NCBI GenBank assembly: GCA_964605665.1
Contig: CAZSDP010000011.1
Location: forward strand, 80,262 to 144,261
From: CAZSDP01 sp964605665
GTDB lineage: Bacteria; Planctomycetota; UBA8108; UBA1146
Length of the DNA stretch: 64,000 bases
Direction: 5' to 3'
Below, in pieces: positions 1-8,856 of this stretch. The notes under the pieces are model-generated. The model did not search any database and was not told the origin of the DNA. It saw nothing but the letters and a program-made list of their open reading frames with translations. The position numbers were made by a program, and so were the translations under genes. Position 1 is the first letter of the stretch; each line of letters starts with the position of its first letter.

Positions 1-98
1 CAACCGCGAAATCCGAATAGATAAATGGGTTGGTTGACCATACCCCATCGATGAAGATCATCCGGAGATCACTTCCCAAGTGTTGTAGGGGCCGCTCA

Positions 99-1574
99 AT
101 GAGTGACCGATACGATGTTGTCGTCATTGGAGCAGGATTCGGTGGGCTCTCTACCGCGCTTCGCCTCTCCGAACAGGGGCGTTCGGTACTCGTTCTCGAA
201 CGAGTCTCTTATCCCGGAGGCTGCGCCGCGACTTATCGTCGAGAGCAACACCGGTTCGAAGCCGGAGCAACTTTGTTTGCGGGCTTCGAAGAAGGTGGCG
301 TGCTGGCAAAATTGATCTCAGATCACCACCTCCCGGTCGTTATCGATCCCCTCAGTCCGGTCCTCGAATTTAGAACACCCAGCTTTTCTGTCGAGATCGA
401 TGCCGATCGTCACAAAACGTTTGAGTCATGGCGTCAATTGCCGAACGCTCCCGTCAAGGAACTCGCGAAGTTCTTTCGATTCCAATCGCGGATGGCAGAT
501 CGACTTTGGCCAATTCTCGAGAATCCTCATTTACTCAATCCGTCTACGCTCGGTGACTTTTCTCGCTCGGTCGCTCGAGCAACTCAACTTCTTCCGCTCT
601 TACCTTGGGTCGGTCGACCCATGACCGACCTATTGCGTCACTTCCGCCTCGAAGACTTCGAGCCATTGCGACAGTTCCTCGATAGTCAGTGCCAAATCAC
701 AATTCAGTGCGGCGTTCGAGAAGCAGAAACAGCTTTTGCTCTCGGCGCAATCGACTACCTCCATCGAGGGGCTGCTCATGTCCGAGGAGGAATCGGATCA
801 CTCGCTGATGCACTCGTGAGTCGGATCGAACAACTCGGCGGTCGAGTCTACTTCAATCGCCCGGCGAAGCAGGTCACTCAAACCAACCGCGGATGGTTGG
901 TGACCGATCGCGCTGAGTCGTATCAGGCCGATACCGTCGTCGCGAACCTCCTTCCGAGCGCTCTATCCAGGCTTCTTGAGCTCCCAAGTGGGAGTCACTC
1001 GCAGCTCGAGGGTTCGACTCCCGAACGGGGGTGGAGCGCCTGCATGCTATATCGATCGCTGGACGCAACGGGCCTATCGAGTAAACCCGCCCATCTACAA
1101 CTCAGAGCCAAGGGCCCCGGTGAAGCGATCGAAGGGCACCATGTCTTTTGTAGTTTGAGCGGTGAGGCTGACGGGGAGAGAACACCGAATTCTGACGAGA
1201 GGACCGTGACGATGTCGACGCACGTACCCCTCGCAGATCTGCAGCGGAGAACAACACCGGAAAGAGCGGAGTACATCACTCGTGTCCAACAACGGATGGA
1301 AGCGACCGTCGAGCAACTCGTCCCTGAGTGGCGCGGGCGATTCAATCGAACCTGGACCGCATCCCCTCGAACTTTTCAACGTTACACCGGAAGACCGAAT
1401 GGCTGGGTCGGGGGGCACCCGAGAAGAGCGGGCCTGAGCAATTATAGAAAACTCGGTCCACAGCGGATTTTTCCGGGGCTCTGGATAGTCGGGGACTCGG
1501 GATTTCTGGGCGCAAGCGTCCTCGGAACAACGGTCAGCGGATTCTGCACCGCCGACACGATCCTCAACTCATGA
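99..1574 (+). CDS. FAD-dependent phytoene desaturase/carotenoid isomerase-like oxidoreductase
   Basis: A 491-residue flavoprotein. Residues about 4-35 form the N-terminal dinucleotide-binding fold (DVVVIGAGFGGLSTALRLSE, then an acidic residue closing the second strand), followed by the GG.AAT.. stretch typical of the CrtI/CRTISO/amine oxidase superfamily. The C-terminal FAD-binding segment (PGLWIVGDSGFLGASVLG) is also present. The family desaturates or isomerises polyenes, but related enzymes act on other lipids, so the substrate is unknown; the neighbouring lipid-methyltransferase operon makes a lipid substrate plausible. I chose the ATG at 99 because the fold starts there and a GGGG-rich ribosome site lies just upstream; the frame stays open back to 30. 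The 3' end overlaps the convergent next gene by 6 bases. Confidence 0.85.
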   Translation: MSDRYDVVVIGAGFGGLSTALRLSEQGRSVLVLERVSYPGGCAATYRREQHRFEAGATLFAGFEEGGVLAKLISDHHLPVVIDPLSPVLEFRTPSFSVEIDADRHKTFESWRQLPNAPVKELAKFFRFQSRMADRLWPILENPHLLNPSTLGDFSRSVARATQLLPLLPWVGRPMTDLLRHFRLEDFEPLRQFLDSQCQITIQCGVREAETAFALGAIDYLHRGAAHVRGGIGSLADALVSRIEQLGGRVYFNRPAKQVTQTNRGWLVTDRAESYQADTVVANLLPSALSRLLELPSGSHSQLEGSTPERGWSACMLYRSLDATGLSSKPAHLQLRAKGPGEAIEGHHVFCSLSGEADGERTPNSDERTVTMSTHVPLADLQRRTTPERAEYITRVQQRMEATVEQLVPEWRGRFNRTWTASPRTFQRYTGRPNGWVGGHPRRAGLSNYRKLGPQRIFPGLWIVGDSGFLGASVLGTTVSGFCTADTILNS

Positions 1575-2051
1575 TCGCCGATAGGGATCAACGCTCGCCA
1601 ACTTCGACTTGCTCTTGAGCATTTCTGGAGGATCTGACCGTCTCAAGAGGTAAACAACGACGGCCGCCAGCGGGAAGGCCAGCTTAGCCGTTTCTCCCAC
1701 CCACAAGGGAACTCTGGTCATTTCGATGAACAACAGTTGTAACGTTTCGAGGAGCCCATCCACTTGAAGGGCATTGAGGTTGAATACCAAGTCCATGATG
1801 ACGAAGAGCATTCCCGCCAAAAACGGATACAAGAACATTCCGAAGATTGCGGCGACGAACTGCTGCCCACGAATGAGTGGACGTAATACCCAAGCGGAAA
1901 AGAAGACCGCGACAAGTCCCGGGATCACGTAGTCTGAACTCTTCGCGAGTGCTGGATCGATATCGGGAAACACGACAACACCTGCGGAGAACCGCAATAC
2001 GCCATAGACGATTCCCGAGAGCAAAATTGAAGAGCAGAAGTAGCGGAACAA
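1569..2051 (-). CDS. small multi-pass membrane protein of unknown function
   Basis: About 160 residues with roughly four hydrophobic segments (around FCSSILLSGIVYGVLRF, YVIPGLVAVFFSAWVL, a segment near the middle, and LAFPLAAVVVYLLRR at the C terminus). I do not recognise a family. The proposed TTG start at 2051 is preceded by GGAGG at good spacing and places the first membrane segment at the N terminus. The frame is open to a GTG at 2180, giving a 203-residue version with a less convincing, non-hydrophobic N terminus. It lies downstream of the CFA-synthase operon on the same strand after a gap of about 270 bases, so it may be its last gene. Function not assigned. Confidence 0.55.
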   Translation of the reverse strand: MFRYFCSSILLSGIVYGVLRFSAGVVVFPDIDPALAKSSDYVIPGLVAVFFSAWVLRPLIRGQQFVAAIFGMFLYPFLAGMLFVIMDLVFNLNALQVDGLLETLQLLFIEMTRVPLWVGETAKLAFPLAAVVVYLLRRSDPPEMLKSKSKLASVDPYRRS

Positions 2052-2325
2052 GGGTCCACCTCCAACGGTAGAGCCGGGCGCCAAGAAAGTAGCACTCTCC
2101 ACTCGCCAGTCGTACCAACAAGAGTCACCAACGAGAGGGTGACACCGATCGCGGAAAAGGTACAGACGAAGTTTGGACACCGCACGATCGTCGTTGCTTC
2201 GCTGCCTACCCGGGGAGTGACGGAATGAAAAGCTTGCTCAAGCCTATCATCCACCGACCGTTATCGACGAATGGTCAGATCTTCGAGAGTTCACTCGCCC
2301 ATCGACGAGAAGAAACGAATCGGCC

Positions 2326-3657
2326 TCAGAATTGGTCGCCATAGCTCCCGATGACTCGAGGGGAAATCGTGCCTCCACGCCAATCTGGCCGGGTAAACAC
2401 AATTTGGACAGAGCTGATGTGTCTCTCAGCAAAGCCGCCCTCGCAATAGACGAGGTAGAACTCCCAGAGCCGACGAAATTGCTCATCCAGACCCAAGTCC
2501 GCAATCTCTGACTGATGGCGCTGCAGATTCACTCGCCACTCCGCCAGAGTACGACAGTAGTGTGGAGTGAGATCTTCGAGATCACGTAGTCGCCAATCAC
2601 TCGACGCTTGACTCGCCTGCAACAGAGCGGTCATTGAGGGGATGTTACTCCCGGGAAAGATGTAGCGCTTGATGAAGTCTACAGTGCGACGTGCTCGATC
2701 ATAATATTGGTCTGCAATGGTGATCGCCTGCATTGCAAACAACGCATCGGGGGTAGCGAGCCGCGCGCACTGACGGAAGAAGTCACGGTAGTACTCGTGG
2801 CCAACTGCTTCAATCATCTCGACTGACACGACTTTGTTGAATTGGCCTTTGAGATGTCGATAGTCTTCGAGTCGCATCTCGATACGATCGGACAAGCCCG
2901 CCTCTTCAACTCTTTCCGCCGCTAACCGATGCTGCTCTTGAGATATTGTGGTCGTCGTAACGCGACAACCATACTCTGCCGCCGCATGGATTGAAAACGC
3001 CCCCCAGCCGGTTCCGATCTCGAGCAGATGGTCGTTCGGGCCCAAATCGAGCTTTCGGCAAAGTCGATCGATTTTCGATATCTGCGCCTCTTCGAGAGTG
3101 GAATGTGGTTGGTCGAAAATCGCCGAGCTATAGGTCATCGTCTTGTCGAGAAGCAACTCGAAGAAGTCATTCGAAAGATCATAGTGTGCTGATATGTTGC
3201 GCCGACTTCCTCCGATGGAGTTTCTATTCAACCGATGCCAAACGGAGCGAATCGACTGTGCAACTCTTGAGAATCGTCCATCGACAGACTCCAGAGCTTT
3301 TCGGTTCCTGACCAATAGCCGGATCACGGAGACGAGATCGGGAGAATTCCACCAACCATCTCGATACGCTTCAGCGACCCCGACCACACCTCCGCGAATC
3401 ACCTTGGAAAAGAACTGAGGGTCGTAGACCTGGATCTCAGCGGAAATACCACCGTCAGTCGACCCACAAAAGTGGTGAGCTGTTTCTCGGGTTCTGATCG
3501 TCAGCTCGCCAATCTCAAGATTCCGAATCGCCTGGAAGAGAGCCCTCTGAGCAAATGGAAGGCGCGCAGTGCGATTCTTGTCGCGGTTCCCAGCCTTTAC
3601 CGAAGAATGGTTGGCAGCCCGACCGAGAACACCGGTGGAGTGTTCGTCGTTGCTCAT
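2326..3657 (-). CDS. cyclopropane-fatty-acyl-phospholipid synthase family methyltransferase (full length)
   Basis: A 443-residue member of the CFA synthase family, which transfers a methyl(ene) group from S-adenosylmethionine to double bonds of phospholipid acyl chains at the membrane. The N-terminal lipid-binding region (about 40-150) is present, followed by the class I SAM-binding fold with motif HLLEIGTGWGAFSIHAA and a VVSVEMIEAVGHEYY segment characteristic of the family. The start is placed at ATG 3657 rather than at the frame opening (3720) because it forms an ATGA overlap with the upstream DUF1365 gene, matching the other junctions of this operon. A second, shorter paralogue lies at 5701-6741. 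Methylated, cyclopropane or furan fatty acids are all possible products. Confidence 0.9.
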   Translation of the reverse strand: MSNDEHSTGVLGRAANHSSVKAGNRDKNRTARLPFAQRALFQAIRNLEIGELTIRTRETAHHFCGSTDGGISAEIQVYDPQFFSKVIRGGVVGVAEAYRDGWWNSPDLVSVIRLLVRNRKALESVDGRFSRVAQSIRSVWHRLNRNSIGGSRRNISAHYDLSNDFFELLLDKTMTYSSAIFDQPHSTLEEAQISKIDRLCRKLDLGPNDHLLEIGTGWGAFSIHAAAEYGCRVTTTTISQEQHRLAAERVEEAGLSDRIEMRLEDYRHLKGQFNKVVSVEMIEAVGHEYYRDFFRQCARLATPDALFAMQAITIADQYYDRARRTVDFIKRYIFPGSNIPSMTALLQASQASSDWRLRDLEDLTPHYCRTLAEWRVNLQRHQSEIADLGLDEQFRRLWEFYLVYCEGGFAERHISSVQIVFTRPDWRGGTISPRVIGSYGDQF

Positions 3658-4436
3658 GGGAGCGCTCCGATCTCTTTTCGTTTGTCGGGGTGGGGGAAGA
3701 AAGGAACTCTCTTCGCCCAAAGTCTAGCTGCTTGCCAATAGATAGCGAGGTGTCCAACTGCGGTGACACATGGATTCCGAAGTAATGCCCCCGCCAGTTG
3801 TGGCCCGGTCAGTGCTCTTCGCTCTGCAAGTAGCCGAGACTCGAAGACTCGCTCACCGTCATGATAGTTTTGCATCCAAACCTGTAGTGAATCTGATGGG
3901 TCGGAGAACCCCCAGTCATAGCGGTGATCGAGATCAAAGAAGGGGGAAACGTGGAACTTCTTATCGAGCATCGTGTGCCGTAATCCGTCGCGCGTCTCAC
4001 CCACCGTGAGATCGACGACATAAGAGTATCTCTCTCGCCACGGAGTGTTCGTAATCTCCGATAGAACCGCTTCGAGCGACACACCGTCCTCTGCATAGCA
4101 ATAGTAGAACGTGACGGGGTTGAACACGTACCCAAAGTACCTCGGGTGGGTCAGTACTCGAATCGGTCCCGAAACTGCATGCCCCAATTCGGTCTCAACG
4201 CGAATTCGCACCGCTTGCTCGAGCGTTAACTGTGGATCACCAAAGTAGTCCTTGCGGTAGAAACTCGCGAAATTTGGCCGTTCCATCGACCACAACCATC
4301 GCCTTTGAAAGACTTGATCCAATTCGCCGAGATCGAGGTAAAGGTAGTGAATTCGGTAGCGAAACCGATGAACTCGAGGGAGGAACCTCTGGTGCATGAT
4401 CGTTCCTCGGTAGAGTGCGCTGGTGAGTTCGTTCAC
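3654..4436 (-). CDS. DUF1365 domain-containing protein
   Basis: A 260-residue protein of the DUF1365 family. It opens with the typical SALYRGTIMHQRFLPRVHRF segment and contains the family hallmark FGYVFNPVTFYYCY. The biochemical role of DUF1365 is not established. The family is almost always found, as here, between an FAD-dependent amine-oxidase-fold protein and a CFA-synthase-like methyltransferase, so it probably takes part in the same lipid modification. The start is GTG 4436, overlapping the stop of the flavoprotein gene as GTGA, which implies translational coupling. The ORF end overlaps the next gene as ATGA. Confidence 0.9.
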   Translation of the reverse strand: MNELTSALYRGTIMHQRFLPRVHRFRYRIHYLYLDLGELDQVFQRRWLWSMERPNFASFYRKDYFGDPQLTLEQAVRIRVETELGHAVSGPIRVLTHPRYFGYVFNPVTFYYCYAEDGVSLEAVLSEITNTPWRERYSYVVDLTVGETRDGLRHTMLDKKFHVSPFFDLDHRYDWGFSDPSDSLQVWMQNYHDGERVFESRLLAERRALTGPQLAGALLRNPCVTAVGHLAIYWQAARLWAKRVPFFPHPDKRKEIGALP

Positions 4437-5704
4437 GCAGCAGCCTCTCTTTGCCTCGTCGAAATTGAGCGAAGCACCGCTAAAGCGCTATTGACTCCAT
4501 CCTCGTGAAATCCATAGCCCCAATATGCTCCGCAATAATGGACACCACCAACGCCATCGATTTCAGAATGGCGCCTCTGAGCAACAATGCCCTCGTGAGT
4601 AAAGAGTGGGTGGTGGTAAGTCAAACGTTTCAAAACACGCGAAGGGTCGACACCTCGCGAGTCATTGAGTGTCACAAATATGTCCGCGGGAATGTCGAGT
4701 CCTTGAAGTCGGTTCATCCAATACGTAGCCCGGAGTTCCTCAGCGCCCGTGGCATCACTCTCGTCGATTCTGACGTTCCAACTCGACCAAGCACGGCGTA
4801 AATGAGGCATGAAAATTGGATCGGTATGAATGAGCACTTCATTACGACGGTAAGGAATCGCTCCGAGAATTTCTTTCTCGAGAGGATCTGCATCTTTGAG
4901 AATCTTCAACGCTTGGTCGCTATGACAAGAGAGGACCACTCGATCGAAGTAGGCTACTTCTCCATTCGCTAGCCGGATCTCCACCGCACCATCGACGTCT
5001 CGCCTCACGGAAACCACCGCAGTTCGGAGCTGAATTCGGTCACGATATCGCGATGTCATCGGACCGATGTAACCTCGAGATCCCCCCTCTATCGTCAGCC
5101 ATTGAGGGCGATCCTTCAGCTGCAAAAAACCGTGGTTACTAAAGAAGCGCGCAAATGTCTGAATTGGAAAGTCGAGGAGCTCATGGGGGCTGGAGGACCA
5201 AACTGCCGCGCCCATCGGTAAAATGTGTTGTTCGATGAAGGCGGTCCCAAATCCACCTTCGTCGAGAGCCTGCCCCAACGTGACCTTGTCGAAATCGGAA
5301 TCGAGATACCGATCGGCGCCTCGGTAGAAGCGCAGTACATCTCGGAGCATTCCCCAGAATTTTGGGCGCAGGAGGTTCTTTCGCTGTGCGAAGAGTCCAT
5401 TGATCGTAGTGCCGTTGTATTCAAGACCGCTTCGATCATCTCTGACACTGAAACTCATGTCGGAGTCTCGGTACGATACGTTTAACTCTTCGAGAAGCTG
5501 AATGAAGTTCGGATAAGTCTTCTTGTTGAAAACGATGAAACCACTATCGACACTTGTGGCGACTCCGTCGATCACAAAGTCGTGAGTATGAGTGTGACCT
5601 CCGATGTGATCACCCGCCTCAAAAACCGTGATGTCGTGATCAGGTGCCAGTCGGTGAGCGACCACCAATCCGGAAATTCCTGTACCAACGACTGCGATCT
5701 TCAT
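4433..5704 (-). CDS. FAD/NAD(P)-binding amine-oxidase-fold protein
   Basis: A 423-residue flavoprotein beginning with an FAD-binding Rossmann fold (MKIAVVGTGISGLVVAHRL, then VFEAGDHIGGHTHT). The HIGGHTHT stretch is typical of the group co-encoded with DUF1365 and CFA-like methyltransferases. The C terminus carries the second FAD contact (GGVHYCGAYWGYGFHEDGV). Family knowledge suggests a lipid-modifying oxidoreductase, with fatty-acid desaturation or oxidation as candidate chemistry; the reaction is not known for this protein. The start ATG at 5704 overlaps the stop of the upstream methyltransferase as ATGA, and its own stop overlaps the DUF1365 start as GTGA. Confidence 0.9.
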   Translation of the reverse strand: MKIAVVGTGISGLVVAHRLAPDHDITVFEAGDHIGGHTHTHDFVIDGVATSVDSGFIVFNKKTYPNFIQLLEELNVSYRDSDMSFSVRDDRSGLEYNGTTINGLFAQRKNLLRPKFWGMLRDVLRFYRGADRYLDSDFDKVTLGQALDEGGFGTAFIEQHILPMGAAVWSSSPHELLDFPIQTFARFFSNHGFLQLKDRPQWLTIEGGSRGYIGPMTSRYRDRIQLRTAVVSVRRDVDGAVEIRLANGEVAYFDRVVLSCHSDQALKILKDADPLEKEILGAIPYRRNEVLIHTDPIFMPHLRRAWSSWNVRIDESDATGAEELRATYWMNRLQGLDIPADIFVTLNDSRGVDPSRVLKRLTYHHPLFTHEGIVAQRRHSEIDGVGGVHYCGAYWGYGFHEDGVNSALAVLRSISTRQREAAA

Positions 5705-6741
5705 GCTTCACACACCGGTTTCAGGAGAAAGTGCGACACGATCCATTCTTCACCAGCATCGAAACCAAACAGTTCTGCACAGGAGATGAAGAATAATCGC
5801 CACCGGTGGAACCAGCGCGACGCTTGGTCAACTCCATACGTACGCTCCAAAATCGGCCAAATCTCATCACGGCGATTCTCGAGATTCTGAAGCCAGGCCT
5901 CTGATGTCTTTTCGTAATGAGTTCCGTTGACGACCCAATCATGCTCGACCTCAAAGGGGATATCGAGAAACCGGAGCAGATCGTGAGAAGGCATCATGCC
6001 ACCGGTAAAGAAGTGTTCTGCCATCCAGTCATTCGCCCCAGCGACTTCAAATGGATAACACAGCTTCTGGTGAGCAAAGACATGAAGGAATACTCTGCCC
6101 TCTTCCTCGATCCAGCCTCTGACACGACCGAGCAGCTTCTCCCAATTCCGCATGTGTTCGAACATTTCAACGGACACAACCCGGTCGTAGCGGCCTGATG
6201 CTTGAAACTCATTCATGTCACAGGTGATCACCTGCACATTTTCAATGCCGCGAGCGCGCGCCTGCTCGAGGATCCACTGACGTTGAGAGTTTGAGTTGGA
6301 AACTGCGGTGATCTTCGCGGTTCGATAGTTCTCCGCCATCCACAGAGTCAGCGAACCCCAGCCGCAACCGAGCTCGAGGATCCGCTGACCCTCCGCCAGC
6401 TTCGCCCGTTCACATGTCAAAGCCAACATCGACGCTTCCGCTTCGGCTAGGTCGGTCACCCCCGGCGGAAAGTAGGCACTCGAGTATTTTCGATGTGGAC
6501 CGAGCACCTGAGCATAGAAGTCGGCAGGGACCTCATAGTGCTGCTCATTGGCGGCCTCCGGCACCAAGGCGACCGGTGAATTCCGCATCACATCGGCCCA
6601 GAGCTGAATCGACTCTTCGCGCCCACTGTCCATTTTTTGGACTGTCTGCTCGAGGCGGCGGCGCAAAAGGCGGCGAATTCCCCACCGTTCGAGTGACTCT
6701 GGAACCAGACCACGCTCAGCCAAGACGATTCCGGACTTCAT
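5701..6741 (-). CDS. CFA-synthase-like class I SAM methyltransferase (short paralogue)
   Basis: A 346-residue methyltransferase related to CFA synthases but lacking most of their N-terminal lipid-binding domain. The SAM motif is RILELGCGWGSLTLWMA, followed by ITCDMNEF and VVSVEMFEHMRNWEK. The substrate is probably an unsaturated or oxidised acyl chain, inferred from the operon (flavoprotein, DUF1365, full-length CFA synthase). Two different CFA-type enzymes in one operon suggest successive methylations or different acceptor positions. The start ATG at 6741 overlaps the stop of the small ORF at 6738-6983 as ATGA. Confidence 0.88.
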   Translation of the reverse strand: MKSGIVLAERGLVPESLERWGIRRLLRRRLEQTVQKMDSGREESIQLWADVMRNSPVALVPEAANEQHYEVPADFYAQVLGPHRKYSSAYFPPGVTDLAEAEASMLALTCERAKLAEGQRILELGCGWGSLTLWMAENYRTAKITAVSNSNSQRQWILEQARARGIENVQVITCDMNEFQASGRYDRVVSVEMFEHMRNWEKLLGRVRGWIEEEGRVFLHVFAHQKLCYPFEVAGANDWMAEHFFTGGMMPSHDLLRFLDIPFEVEHDWVVNGTHYEKTSEAWLQNLENRRDEIWPILERTYGVDQASRWFHRWRLFFISCAELFGFDAGEEWIVSHFLLKPVCEA

Positions 6742-6983
6742 CGATCCTCCACAACCAGAAGGGAATTCAGGACTTTCGGGGTAGTCAGGCCATCCAACTT
6801 CAGCGAGGCTGGAGAGCGAGAACCAATCTCATAGTGCCAATTGACGCCGATGGGAATCCATTCGTCAGGTTCGGTCGAAGTGGTTTCAGGAAAGATACGT
6901 ACCCAGTGACTGATCGTGGGGAGGCCCCCGAATCGATGAACGGGAAAAAGGCGGCAATCGTTGGAAACTTCCTCCTTTGGCAA
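6738..6983 (-). CDS. small ORF of unknown function upstream of the CFA operon
   Basis: An 81-codon frame ending in an ATGA overlap with the methyltransferase start, the same junction type as in the rest of the operon. That is the main reason to list it. Its first part (6936-6983) runs antisense to the start of the DUF2878 gene, so a shorter version beginning at an internal GTG is more likely if it is real. No domain or signal is recognisable. If it is not a gene, the segment 6742-6935 is simply the divergent promoter region. Confidence 0.25.
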   Translation of the reverse strand: MPKEEVSNDCRLFPVHRFGGLPTISHWVRIFPETTSTEPDEWIPIGVNWHYEIGSRSPASLKLDGLTTPKVLNSLLVVEDR

Positions 6984-7517
6984 GCAGGGTGGTTTGCGGC
7001 AATTATTGGAGCGGGCAGAGGTTACCCCATCGAAGGATCGATTGCGGTCGCCCTTCTCGTCTCCCTCGCGCTCTCTCTTCGCGGCGCACTGAGGAAAGAG
7101 ATCTCCTTCGTCGTGGCCGCAACTCTGTGCGGTTACGCCATCGACTCCACTCTCGTCTTGGCCGGTTGGATCGAATTTCCTGACAAGGCAAGTCTCGGTC
7201 AGCCTTCGACTCTCTGGATGTCGCTTCTATGGGCGAACCTCGCGGCCCAGATCGGTCCAGGGGGCGCCTTTGGTTGGATCGATGGCAAGATGCGTCTCGC
7301 CGCCATCATCGGAGCGACCAGTGGCCCTCTCGCTTATTACGGCGGGGCGAAGTTGGGCGCCATCACCTTCACCGATCCGAAAATCACCGGCCTGATAGCT
7401 CTCGCTGTTCTCTGGGGAGTTGCTTTCCCCGCGTTGTATTGGCTAAGAGGTTGTTTCACTGATCGGAGATCGAACCGAGCAGTCACTGCCCCCTTGACTG
7501 AAGAGAGTGCGGAATGA
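6936..7517 (+). CDS. DUF2878 family membrane protein
   Basis: A 193-residue polytopic membrane protein with about five hydrophobic segments, matching the DUF2878 family in its N terminus (NFLLWQAGWFAAIIGAG) and in length. The role is unknown; the family recurs beside DUF1365, CFA-like methyltransferase and DUF1295 genes, supporting a shared lipid or stress-response function. The start ATG at 6936 has GGGGAGG about 12 bases upstream; the frame is open much further upstream, antisense to the methyltransferase, and that extension is rejected. The stop overlaps the next start as ATGA. Confidence 0.85.
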   Translation: MNGKKAAIVGNFLLWQAGWFAAIIGAGRGYPIEGSIAVALLVSLALSLRGALRKEISFVVAATLCGYAIDSTLVLAGWIEFPDKASLGQPSTLWMSLLWANLAAQIGPGGAFGWIDGKMRLAAIIGATSGPLAYYGGAKLGAITFTDPKITGLIALAVLWGVAFPALYWLRGCFTDRRSNRAVTAPLTEESAE

Positions 7518-8305
7518 GTGCACCCACCTGGCAAGTTTGGTTCGGCAGTTGGCTCGTGGTTGCAGTGACCATGGCGATTCTCTGGCAGATCCAGCGTCGC
7601 ACTCTCAACGCCGGAATTGTCGACGTCGCTTGGAGCTTCGCGACCGGACTTGTCGGTCTGGCCTTCTGCATCTTCGGCGAGGGTGACGAGACACGTCGGT
7701 TGCTCTTAGGTGCGCTGATCACAACCTGGGGCTTGCGTCTCGGCTTCCATCTTTGGCGCAGAATGCTTCGCGAACCGGAAGATGGTCGCTACACCGCAAT
7801 TCGAGAGAAAACTGGAGAACGTGCGGACCGATGGCTCTTCGTCTTCTTTCAGGTCCAGGCCATCTGGGCGTTGATGTTCGCTTCGCCACTCTACTTCGCC
7901 GCTCAGAACAGCTCACCTGGTCTAGGAGTCACCGACTTTCTGGGGATCGCGATTTGGATCTTGGCCATCGGTGGGGAGTCTCTCGCTGATCGACAACTCG
8001 CTGCGTTCAAGAGCGATCCAGAAAATCGGGGAGGTGTCTGCCGGAGAGGCCTTTGGGCATGGTCGCGCCACCCCAACTACTTCTTCGAATGGACCCATTG
8101 GTTCGCCTATGTACTGATCGGTTGGAACGCTCCAAACGGTTGGCTCACCTTATTGGGCCCAATAATCATGCTGTTCTTCTTGTTGAAGATCACTGGCATT
8201 CCACCGACTGAAAAGCGTGCGCTCGAAAGCCGAGGAGACGAGTACCGCCGGTACCAAAGAGAGGTCAGCGCATTTCTTCCGCTGCCCCCTCGAGTCGCTC
8301 CCTAA
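7514..8305 (+). CDS. DUF1295 (steroid 5-alpha-reductase-like) membrane protein
   Basis: A 263-residue integral membrane protein of the DUF1295 / 3-oxo-5-alpha-steroid 4-dehydrogenase superfamily. The diagnostic C-terminal motif WSRHPNYFFEW is present, followed by further hydrophobic segments. Superfamily members reduce or methylate lipids at the membrane; the substrate here is unknown. The ATG overlaps the DUF2878 stop (ATGA), and only 14 bases separate it from the DUF1475 gene, so the three form one transcript divergent from the CFA operon. Confidence 0.9.
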   Translation: MSAPTWQVWFGSWLVVAVTMAILWQIQRRTLNAGIVDVAWSFATGLVGLAFCIFGEGDETRRLLLGALITTWGLRLGFHLWRRMLREPEDGRYTAIREKTGERADRWLFVFFQVQAIWALMFASPLYFAAQNSSPGLGVTDFLGIAIWILAIGGESLADRQLAAFKSDPENRGGVCRRGLWAWSRHPNYFFEWTHWFAYVLIGWNAPNGWLTLLGPIIMLFFLLKITGIPPTEKRALESRGDEYRRYQREVSAFLPLPPRVAP

Positions 8306-8319
8306 CGAGAAGGAGTCCC

Positions 8320-8673
8320 ATGACTCGCGATCTTCCGCCGGTTCCCCCCACCGCTGGACTCTTGTCAGCTCTACTCTTCTGCGCTCTTGCGCTCTTTGTC
8401 GGATTGGGATTCTCGAGCGGCACCAGCCTTTGGGACACACTCACCCAAATGTTCGAAGACCCCTGGGGTCGAGCAACGTTGGTCGATCTTTTGGTCGGAT
8501 TCCTGCTCTTCGGAATGTGGCTCTGGTCTCGAGAGGCGTCAAAACCGCGCGCACTTCTTTGGATCATCGCAACATTTATGCTCGGGAATCTCGTTCCTTG
8601 CGTTTACGTGATCCTCGCTGCTCTCCGAGGAAAGAGACGCGCTGCTGGTGAAGGCGACCCGATCACGACTTAA
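8320..8673 (+). CDS. DUF1475-like small membrane protein
   Basis: A 117-residue protein with about three hydrophobic segments and the pattern EDPWGRATLVDLLVGFLLFG followed by a conserved RE and a third membrane segment, which fits DUF1475. This family is a frequent companion of DUF1295 and DUF2878. The GAGAAGGAG sequence 3-12 bases before the ATG is a strong ribosome site. It is the last gene of the plus-strand lipid operon and is followed by a hairpin at 8737-8774. Function unknown. Confidence 0.8.
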   Translation: MTRDLPPVPPTAGLLSALLFCALALFVGLGFSSGTSLWDTLTQMFEDPWGRATLVDLLVGFLLFGMWLWSREASKPRALLWIIATFMLGNLVPCVYVILAALRGKRRAAGEGDPITT

Positions 8674-8736
8674 GGGGTCTGCTCGGTGAGTCTCAGTACT
8701 TCCAGTTCCTGATCGATCCCGACCCGGGATGAAAAG

Positions 8737-8774
8737 AGCCGAGTTTCACTTCGAAGATGAAGCGAAACTCGGCT
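8737..8774. terminator. bidirectional hairpin terminator
   Basis: An inverted repeat of about 17 bases (AGCCGAGTTTC... / ...GAAACTCGGCT) with a 4-base loop and two mismatches lies between the convergent ends of the DUF1475 gene and the ABC-importer lipoprotein gene. It can form on either strand. Confidence 0.7.
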
Positions 8775-8856
8775 TCTTCACATGTGTCGACCAACCCACG
8801 AAGCGTGCTAGGACGAGCGCTCGATCTCGGTTGATCGCACACCGAGGAGTTCTTGC

